Assembly (NCBI GenBank): GCA_018224345.1
Contig: JAGTUW010000389.1
Coordinates: 1-10,426, forward strand
Length of the DNA: 10,426 nt
Source: Bacteroidota bacterium
GTDB taxonomy: Bacteria > Bacteroidota > Ignavibacteria > SZUA-365
Reading direction: 5' to 3'
The first letter of the stretch is position 1. Each line of letters starts with the position of its first letter. A model generated the notes under the pieces. It was not told where the DNA came from. It saw nothing but the letters and a program-made list of their open reading frames with translations, and searched no databases. The position numbers and the translations under genes were made by a program. Positions 1 to 5,282 of the stretch are shown here, in pieces.

Positions 1-900
1 GTTGCCTCATCAGTGACCTGGCCACGAATACTGCCGCCTTTGCTCAGATTGAAATCGATATTGCCGATCAGCAGCTGTGAGGGATCGGTAACGAAGACAT
101 GTGCTTCGGCGGCGGTCCCGGCATTGTCGAAGAACAGTGTCATATAGCCGCTTGCTTCCGCGCGCACAATGTAGCTGCCGGGTGGCACCTCGATGCTGAA
201 GTAACCATTCGCATCCGTCTGTCCGTCGATCGTGTACGGCAACCGTCCCTTGTGGATGATGGAAATAGTTGCGCCTGGGATTGGCGTGCTCCCCGCATGG
301 ACGCTGCCGCTGAAGGTAAAGACCGGATCCGGTTGACGTTCATTGAGGGCGAAGTCAATATCGTCGATCGCAGCACCGCCGGACACGGTCACGGCGGTAG
401 CAGTGGACGGTGTCTCCTGTCCATCGTAGAACTGTGTGATGTAATCCTTGTGATTTGCTGAGACGAGGTAGTCACCATCAGGGAGGCCTTCAATGACATA
501 GGCGCCATGCACGTCAGTACGGGCGACAAACTGCCCGACATTGCCGGGCGGCCGTGTGTTGTTTCCCTCGAACGCGTATACCAGCGCATGTTCTATCGGT
601 GCAGCGGTCGCCGCGTCAGTGACCTGGCCGCGGATACTGCCGCCTGTATCCAGATTGAAATCGATATTGCCGATCACCTGTTGTGCCGGATCGGTGTCGA
701 ACACCTTGGCGTCCTGTGGATCCGAGACTCCATCGAAATATTGTGGAAGATAGCCGTGTGCCTGTGCGCGAACGATGTAGCTCCCGGGGGGAACATTGAT
801 GCTGTATGCGCCATTCGCGTCGGTGCGTCCATCGAGCATGAAAGGCAACATCCCCACGCTTGTAATGACAACTTTCGCATCTTTTATTGCCGTATTGCCA
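1..900 (-). repeat. In-frame 606-bp (202-codon) tandem duplication inside the secreted-protein gene
   Basis: Positions 1-88 align with 607-694 at an offset of 606 bases, with 74 of 88 bases identical. The two copies of the module also share the TDANG and VPPGSYIVRA motifs. The offset is exactly 202 codons, so the reading frame is kept. The second copy runs off the window, so the total copy number is unknown. Confidence 0.8.
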
Positions 901-1307
901 TGGAGCACGGTACCGGAGAAAGTATAGCTCGCATTGCTTCGCAATCGTGCGACCACACTGCTGCTGATTGTCACCGGTCCGACAGATGCCGTTGCGGTGA
1001 TGGTGCCGTGGAGGATGTTTGTCATGTGCGCTGTCGCTGTGAATTCACCCTGTTGGGTAATGCTGCCGAAGGTCGCAGGATCGACGGACCAGGTAATGGC
1101 TGTGATGGGCACCTCCACTTTCATCCCGGCGCTGCTGTATTCATATGCTTTGGCGCTGAATTGAACGACCTCTCCCGCTTCGATGGCGAGAGGGCTGCCC
1201 GGCGAAGCGGCGGGCTCGATGAGGAGTATCATGCGGCTGTTTTGCGCGAGCGCCACGCTCGCGAATCCGAGAAAAAGAACGAGTGTCCATTGTAGCACCT
1301 GTTTCAT
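1..1307 (-). CDS. Secreted protein with Ig-like and carboxypeptidase-regulatory-like repeats (3' end outside window)
   Basis: Translating the minus strand from the ATG at 1307-1305 gives about 435 codons with no stop, so the C-terminus lies beyond position 1. Residues 1-21 are a clear signal peptide (charged start, hydrophobic core, cleavage after ALA before Q22). Residues about 25-122 look like a bacterial Ig-like (BIG2-type) domain, with an ITWSVDPATFGSIT stretch. From residue 130 there are alternating beta-sandwich modules of the carboxypeptidase-regulatory-like type (G-x-Y-x-I-x-V-P-P-G-S-Y-I-V-R-A). A unit of about 202 residues (two modules) starts near residue 130 and repeats from about 332 to the window edge. 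An AAAGGA ribosome-binding site lies at 1320-1315, 7 bases before the ATG. Such proteins are exported and often surface-anchored or adhesive, but the function here is unknown. It is divergent from the kinase gene and probably unrelated to the hydrogenase. Confidence 0.85.
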   Translation of the reverse strand, partial: MKQVLQWTLVLFLGFASVALAQNSRMILLIEPAASPGSPLAIEAGEVVQFSAKAYEYSSAGMKVEVPITAITWSVDPATFGSITQQGEFTATAHMTNILHGTITATASVGPVTISSSVVARLRSNASYTFSGTVLHGNTAIKDAKVVITSVGMLPFMLDGRTDANGAYSINVPPGSYIVRAQAHGYLPQYFDGVSDPQDAKVFDTDPAQQVIGNIDFNLDTGGSIRGQVTDAATAAPIEHALVYAFEGNNTRPPGNVGQFVARTDVHGAYVIEGLPDGDYLVSANHKDYITQFYDGQETPSTATAVTVSGGAAIDDIDFALNERQPDPVFTFSGSVHAGSTPIPGATISIIHKGRLPYTIDGQTDANGYFSIEVPPGSYIVRAEASGYMTLFFDNAGTAAEAHVFVTDPSQLLIGNIDFNLSKGGSIRGQVTDEA

Positions 1308-1575
1308 CGTAATATCCTTTCAGCAGTGATGAAGACATGAAAGTTTTTGGCATCAATGGGGTAAAGACAAGGCCGGAGGAGAAATGTTACACCGGCAGAC
1401 GGATTTTTTATTCATACTGACCGGAAATCCTACAGAATTTTCATGTGAAGTTAAGTTGTTGTTCATGTTCGCCGCCTAGCTTGCAGACGGTATGCAGCTA
1501 CAACCGCTTCCCGTGCCGTCGGGAACGGAAAACGGAACCGGGGTTCCGTCACACGCGATTTCGAGAGGCCACGTC
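1308..1575. other. Divergent intergenic region
   Basis: This is the space between the start of the minus-strand secreted-protein gene and the preferred start of the kinase. It must hold promoters for both directions. I found no TAnnTTTG element, no sigma-54 GG-N10-GC pair and no convincing hairpin. The octamer GCAGACGG occurs twice (near 1394 and 1483), which may be chance. Confidence 0.5.
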
Positions 1576-3327
1576 ATGCATTGGTTGAATTCCAAGGAAC
1601 TCATATCTCTTTCCCTGATTTTCCTGCTCCTCGCATGGGCATTCTATCTTCTGGACAGTATCCACGGCCGGTGGGTGGAAACACGTGCCCGGCTGGCTGT
1701 TGCCGAACAGCTTGTGCGCCAGGGCAGTGCGCTCAGCGACGCACTCGGCAGCAAAGTCGCACTTCTCTATGGTATACGCGGGTTCGTCGAATCGAATCAT
1801 CGAAATCCTCAGCTCGACAGGCAATTTGAAACGATCGCTACAACACTGCGGGGAAACGCATCGTCGGTGCGTGCAATTCAACTCGTGCAGGACGGTGTCA
1901 TTACACATATGGCTCCACTCAAGGGGAATGAAGCTGCGATAGGACATGATATCCTTCATGATCCGCGTCCGGCAGTCGCAGTCTCCGTGCGGCGTGCGTA
2001 TGAAAGTGAACATGTCACACTGAACGGCCCGATTGAACTCAAGCAGGGAGGACTCGGACTGGTCGCCCGTCTGCCGATCATGGATGGGAAAAAGGTCTGG
2101 GGACTGGCAGCGGTTGTGATCAATATTCCGGGACTCTTCTCCGAAGCCGGGATGCTCAGTGGAGACGGAACGCTGAAGTATGCGGTCAGGGATCGGCATC
2201 ATGGTGTATTTTTCGGGGAGGAAGAGGTCTTCGCGCAGCAACCGGAATTACAGCGCATCCCGCTGCTTGATGGCTACTGGGAACTGGCGGCGGTTCCCGG
2301 AACGGGTTGGTATGCCATGGCAGGAGAAGCTGTGCTGACGTTTCGCTTTGCGGGTGGACTCATCATTCTCCTTGTCATGTCGCTGCTGTGCGTCTCCCTG
2401 CGTAACAAATCAATGCTCAGGACTCTGGTCGACCGGCGCACGCAGGAACTCGCTGCGCTCAATGCGGAGCTGCGGCGTGAAATATCCTCCAGGCGGCAGA
2501 CGGAAATTGATCTTGTCGCCGCCCGTGACAAGGCGGAGCATTCCGATCGACTCAAGGATTTCTTTATCGCGACAATGTCGCATGAGATTCGTACACCATT
2601 GCATGTCATACTCGGTTACGTCGACCTGCTCTGCGGTACCGGTACTGCGGAGGGAGAAGAGAAGGAAATGTACGTGGACAGCATGAAAAACGCGGGAAAA
2701 AGATTAATGCGGACGGTCGAGGAGTTGTTACATATCTCCAGTCTTCGGGCCGGAACGTTTACCGTCAACCCGGAGGATTTTGACGTCGTTGAATCCTCAC
2801 GTCTGCTTGCCCGTCAGTTTCATGGCATGGCACGCGAACGCGGTCTCTCTCTTATATTCAAATCCACGTTGAGCAAGGCGATCGTCTATGCCGACCGGTA
2901 TTCGATGGAGCAGGCGGTGAGCAATCTGCTGGACAATGCGGTCAAATATACAGAGCAGGGAGAAATCGAGCTGTTTCTCAGCGGCGAGGGACATGATTGC
3001 ACATTGAGCCTGAGGGACACCGGCATAGGAATTTCCGAAGAGTATCTTCACCAGGTGTTTGAGGTCTTTTCCCAGGAAAAGACCGGGTACTGCCGCCCCT
3101 ATGATGGTTTGGGACTCGGCCTGGCGCTTACGAAGAATTTCGTCGAACTCAACAACGGACGTATCCATGCCAGGAGCGAGAAAGGCAAGGGTTCAGAATT
3201 CACATTGACCTTTCCGACGGTTTCGCAGGTCGAACACGGTGTTGCCGAGGAAGAAACTTCAACCACACACCATCTTGCTGCGGTCCCCTCACTCACGCTG
3301 CTCAACAGCGTCGCGAATGTCGCCTGA
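1576..3327 (+). CDS. CHASE-domain membrane sensor histidine kinase
   Basis: This 583-residue kinase autophosphorylates a histidine using ATP in response to a signal sensed outside the membrane. Residues about 8-26 form a first membrane helix. Residues about 45-215 match the CHASE sensor pattern (IQLVQDGVITHMAPLKGNEAAIGHD, then NGPIELKQGGLGLVARLPI, both seen as blocks). A second helix lies at about 256-276, followed by a coiled-coil linker. The HisKA box is MSHEIRTPLH with the phosphorylatable H336. The ATPase domain has an N box (EQAVSNLLDNAVKYT, about 445-459), G1 (DTGIGIS, 481-487) and G2 (GLGLGLALT, from 511). No receiver domain is attached. I chose the ATG at 1576 because GAGAGG (1563-1568) sits 7 bases upstream and the membrane helix follows at once; an in-frame ATG at 1492 would add 28 unconserved residues and lacks a good RBS. 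The response regulator follows after 112 bp. The signal is unknown, since CHASE ligands vary. Confidence 0.9.
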   Translation: MHWLNSKELISLSLIFLLLAWAFYLLDSIHGRWVETRARLAVAEQLVRQGSALSDALGSKVALLYGIRGFVESNHRNPQLDRQFETIATTLRGNASSVRAIQLVQDGVITHMAPLKGNEAAIGHDILHDPRPAVAVSVRRAYESEHVTLNGPIELKQGGLGLVARLPIMDGKKVWGLAAVVINIPGLFSEAGMLSGDGTLKYAVRDRHHGVFFGEEEVFAQQPELQRIPLLDGYWELAAVPGTGWYAMAGEAVLTFRFAGGLIILLVMSLLCVSLRNKSMLRTLVDRRTQELAALNAELRREISSRRQTEIDLVAARDKAEHSDRLKDFFIATMSHEIRTPLHVILGYVDLLCGTGTAEGEEKEMYVDSMKNAGKRLMRTVEELLHISSLRAGTFTVNPEDFDVVESSRLLARQFHGMARERGLSLIFKSTLSKAIVYADRYSMEQAVSNLLDNAVKYTEQGEIELFLSGEGHDCTLSLRDTGIGISEEYLHQVFEVFSQEKTGYCRPYDGLGLGLALTKNFVELNNGRIHARSEKGKGSEFTLTFPTVSQVEHGVAEEETSTTHHLAAVPSLTLLNSVANVA

Positions 3328-3391
3328 AATTCCCCGGTTATCGTATTGTATATTTTATTTTACTGTAATTTCAATTATCGTTGGAAAAATA

Positions 3392-3399
3392 TATATTTG
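3392..3399 (+). promoter_or_regulatory. Possible Bacteroidota-type -7 element before the regulator gene
   Basis: TATATTTG matches TAnnTTTG, 41 bases before the regulator ATG in an AT-rich spacer. No clear TTG partner is found 17-23 bases upstream, so this is a weak candidate for a promoter that would let the regulator be transcribed apart from the kinase. Confidence 0.3.
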
Positions 3400-3411
3400 C
3401 GGCAGTACAAT

Positions 3412-3439
3412 ACTGTTGAGTTCTTACTGTTGAGTCTTT
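3412..3439 (+). repeat. Perfectly abutting 14-bp direct repeat upstream of the regulator start codon
   Basis: ACTGTTGAGTTCTT (3412-3425) is followed directly by ACTGTTGAGTCTTT (3426-3439), with one transposed CT/TC difference. The second copy ends at the base before the ATG at 3440. It occupies the place of the ribosome-binding site, and no purine-rich Shine-Dalgarno sequence is present. Confidence 0.75.
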
Positions 3440-4888
3440 ATGCCGCCTGAATCGCCTGCTGGAACACCGACACACATCTTACTGATAGGAAGAGATGTTC
3501 AATCACTTGATACAATCGCCGAGTATGTCCGGGAGTCCCCGGACTATACTCTGACGAATGTTGGAAGCATCGCCGAGCTTCGGGCGCGGCCTGAAATCGA
3601 GTTCGATGCTGTCATTGCCGAGCAATCGGAGCTTTTCCGGTCACCGGAGTGGTTTACAGATCTGCCGTATCACCATCCGGATGCTCTGCTGTTGGTTTTG
3701 AGCGAAAGTGATACGCGTCCTGCCGGTGTTGACGCCGGCAATCCCGATCATATCTCTCCCTCCACCAGGATGCAGTCTGATGACAGTGACACGACTCCGG
3801 TCCATATCCCTTTGTGCACGCCGGTACGGCGAGGACAACTCGAGGTTGTGTTGCGTCTTGTTGCCCAGATACGCGCATTGAGATTGCAGAACCGGGCGTT
3901 GAAGGAATCGTTGGCGGAACAGACAGATCTCGGTCTTGTCATTGCCCGGTCAGGTAGTATGCGCAACATCATTCATTCTGTCGAAAAGGCCTGCAAGAAT
4001 GACATCAGTGTGTTGCTTGAAGGTGAGGAAGGGACGGGCAAAGAATATTTCGCACGTACAATTCACTATAACGGAACCCGCGGCAACGGTCCGTTTGTCA
4101 TGTTGAGTTGCTCGACCATCCCCAACCATCTGATAGAGAATGAGCTGTTCGGGCATGAGGCGGGTTGTTATGGAGACGGTGATGAGGTGAAGCAGGGGGT
4201 GTTCGAGCAGGCCGAGCACGGGACGTTGTTCATCGACGAAATCGGGGAATTGGATATTTCGCTGCAGGGCCGTCTGTACCGTGTCATACAGACCAAATCA
4301 TTCCGGCGTCTGGGTGGAGACAGCGACATCCCCACCAATGTTCGCATCATCAGTGCAACAGCGCAGGACCTGCGCAGGAGATGCACTGCCGGGACGTTCC
4401 GCGAGGATTTGTATTATCGACTTGCCAGTTTCCCGATCAGATTACCCGCCTTGCGTGAGCGGGTAGCAGACATTCCGCTGCTTGCGGACTATTACTTGCG
4501 CATGCATGCCGAGAAAATCGGGCGACCCGGACTCACGTTCAGCAATGAGACGAAGCAGATTCTGCGTCGCTATTCCTGGCCCGGGAACAACAGGGAGCTT
4601 GAGCACTCGATTGAACGTGCTGTGGTGCTGACAGACACAATGGAGATCCGGCCCGTGGACCTTCCGCCTGCGATTCTTTCTGCCCTCGGCATGGAGGTCG
4701 AATCCGGCACCGAAGTCATGTTGACGGGTTCCACTGCGACTATTCCCAGTATGGATCAGCTCAAGGCACGCGGTGTACGGCTGGCTCTCGAGACCACCGG
4801 TGGCAACGTTTTCCAGGCGGCGCGGCTTCTGCGTATTGGTCGTACTACGATTTACAAGCTCATGAAGCGATATAACATCAAGATCTGA
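3440..4888 (+). CDS. NtrC-family response regulator with degenerate receiver and altered GAFTGA loop
   Basis: This 482-residue protein has the receiver, AAA+ and Fis-HTH layout of bacterial enhancer-binding proteins. The receiver (about 11-140) is degenerate: the acidic pocket reads IGRD (16-19) instead of a DD pair, the phosphoacceptor position is E61 (DAVIAEQ), and the conserved Lys-Pro is T127-P128. The AAA+ domain keeps Walker A (GEEGTGK, 195-201), Walker B (FIDEIGEL, D266/E267), arginine residues in REDLYYRL (321-328) and sensor II (WPGNNRELE). The sigma-54 contact loop GAFTGA is GCYGDG (242-247), with no length change. The C-terminus (about 446-480) is a Fis-type HTH (GGNVFQAARLLRIGRTTIYK). 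I infer a DNA-binding ATPase that may act without phosphorylation and without sigma-54. HoxA and HupR, hydrogenase regulators of the same family, are known to be active unphosphorylated. It is the nearest upstream gene to the hox operon, same strand, 394 bp away. The hox operon is a plausible but unproven target. Confidence 0.9.
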   Translation: MPPESPAGTPTHILLIGRDVQSLDTIAEYVRESPDYTLTNVGSIAELRARPEIEFDAVIAEQSELFRSPEWFTDLPYHHPDALLLVLSESDTRPAGVDAGNPDHISPSTRMQSDDSDTTPVHIPLCTPVRRGQLEVVLRLVAQIRALRLQNRALKESLAEQTDLGLVIARSGSMRNIIHSVEKACKNDISVLLEGEEGTGKEYFARTIHYNGTRGNGPFVMLSCSTIPNHLIENELFGHEAGCYGDGDEVKQGVFEQAEHGTLFIDEIGELDISLQGRLYRVIQTKSFRRLGGDSDIPTNVRIISATAQDLRRRCTAGTFREDLYYRLASFPIRLPALRERVADIPLLADYYLRMHAEKIGRPGLTFSNETKQILRRYSWPGNNRELEHSIERAVVLTDTMEIRPVDLPPAILSALGMEVESGTEVMLTGSTATIPSMDQLKARGVRLALETTGGNVFQAARLLRIGRTTIYKLMKRYNIKI

Positions 4889-4994
4889 GGCAGCACCTTC
4901 AGAGAAGACAATTGACCTGAAATAGAGATCTGATCACAGCTAGCTGATGCATCGCGACTGCAGGTAGCATCGATCATCGCGGAGCAGACGTGTA

Positions 4995-5022
4995 TAAGAG
5001 GCATCTTTGACGATGCCTCTTA
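4995..5022 (+). terminator. Perfect 11-bp-stem hairpin, possible terminator of the regulator gene
   Basis: TAAGAGGCATC (4995-5005), a 6-base loop and GATGCCTCTTA (5012-5022) form a perfect inverted repeat 107 bp after the regulator stop. There is no T-run after it, so it is not a canonical intrinsic terminator. It could instead be an mRNA-stabilising hairpin or a binding site. Confidence 0.45.
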
Positions 5023-5069
5023 CCGTTCGGCCAGCCAGTGCAATTCCTGTTGCCTGTTTCCATAGCTGA

Positions 5070-5148
5070 AACCCGGCTTTTCAGAGATGAACCCGGCTTT
5101 TCAGAGATGAATCCGGTTTTTCAGAGATGAATCCGGTTTTTTCACTGC
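5070..5148 (+). repeat. Four tandem copies of a 20-bp repeat upstream of the hox promoter
   Basis: The unit AACCCGGCTTTTCAGAGATG occurs at 5070-5089 and 5090-5109 identically. It appears as AATCCGGTTTTTCAGAGATG at 5110-5129, and a partial fourth copy starts at 5130 with AATCCGGTTTTT and then diverges. Twenty bp is close to two helical turns, so all copies face the same side of the DNA. Relative to the proposed start of transcription (about 5225) they lie at roughly -155 to -77, the usual range for enhancer-binding-protein sites. Binding by the upstream regulator is inference. Confidence 0.9.
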
Positions 5149-5163
5149 TTTTTCAGCACTGCT

Positions 5164-5185
5164 ATTCGAGAAATTTTTCTTGAAT
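5164..5185 (+). promoter_or_regulatory. Imperfect inverted repeat next to the hox promoter
   Basis: ATTCGAGAA (5164-5172), a 4-base spacer and TTCTTGAAT (5177-5185) form 9-base arms with one mismatch (a G-T pair if read as RNA). It ends 2 bases before the TTG of the proposed -33 element, centred near -50, a common place for an activator site. Confidence 0.5.
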
Positions 5186-5187
5186 AC

Positions 5188-5218
5188 TTGTTTGGATTTT
5201 CAGCGATTCGTAAATTTG
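5188..5218 (+). promoter_or_regulatory. Candidate Bacteroidota-type promoter of the hox operon
   Basis: TTG (5188-5190), a 20-base spacer and TAAATTTG (5211-5218) fit the TTG-N17-23-TAnnTTTG consensus known for the primary sigma factor of Bacteroidota. Transcription would begin near 5225, giving a leader of about 58 bases before hoxF. If the host is not in that group, the call weakens. Confidence 0.55.
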
Positions 5219-5245
5219 TATGATGAAATCTCTTTATCTGAGATC

Positions 5246-5258
5246 GTGATTCAATCAC
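5246..5258 (+). promoter_or_regulatory. 13-bp palindrome in the hoxF 5' leader, possible operator
   Basis: GTGATT-C-AATCAC is a perfect odd-length palindrome, and AT/AT pairs extend it after one mismatch. It resembles CRP/FNR half-sites (GTGA, TGAT), but the spacing is one base shorter than the classic sites. It would lie about 20-33 bases after the proposed transcription start, a position more typical of repression. Confidence 0.45.
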
Positions 5259-5282
5259 AATGATTTACAGAGAGGTATTTGG

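Larger units (their letters stand above)
4889..5282 (+). other. Regulatory leader region between regulator and hox operon
   Basis: This 394-bp gap has no supportable coding sequence. It holds, in order, a perfect 11-bp-stem hairpin (4995-5022), a 20-bp repeat array (5070-5148), an imperfect inverted repeat (5164-5185), a Bacteroidota-type promoter motif (5188-5218) and a 13-bp palindrome (5246-5258). I saw no GG-N10-GC sigma-54 promoter in it. From about 5150 onward the sequence turns AT-rich, as expected for a promoter. Confidence 0.7.

Noticed and set aside
507..1295. 262-codon plus-strand open frame
   Set aside because: It is antisense to the secreted-protein gene, whose minus-strand translation has a signal peptide and clear repeat domains; the plus-strand product is rich in Cys and His and has no recognisable motif.
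1492..1575. Upstream in-frame start adding 28 residues to the kinase
   Set aside because: No Shine-Dalgarno precedes 1492 and the extra residues are low in hydrophobicity and unconserved in type; the ATG at 1576 has GAGAGG at good spacing.
1549..2241. 230-codon minus-strand open frame opposite the kinase
   Set aside because: It overlaps the CHASE domain of a well-supported kinase and shows no domain, signal or RBS evidence.
5020..5056. Possible sigma-54 promoter (CGGCCAGCCAGTGC)
   Set aside because: The GG and GC are 9 rather than 10 bases apart and the flanking bases do not fit TGGCAC-N5-TTGC.
5070..5148. CRISPR array
   Set aside because: The 20-bp copies are directly adjacent with no spacers, so this is a simple tandem repeat.
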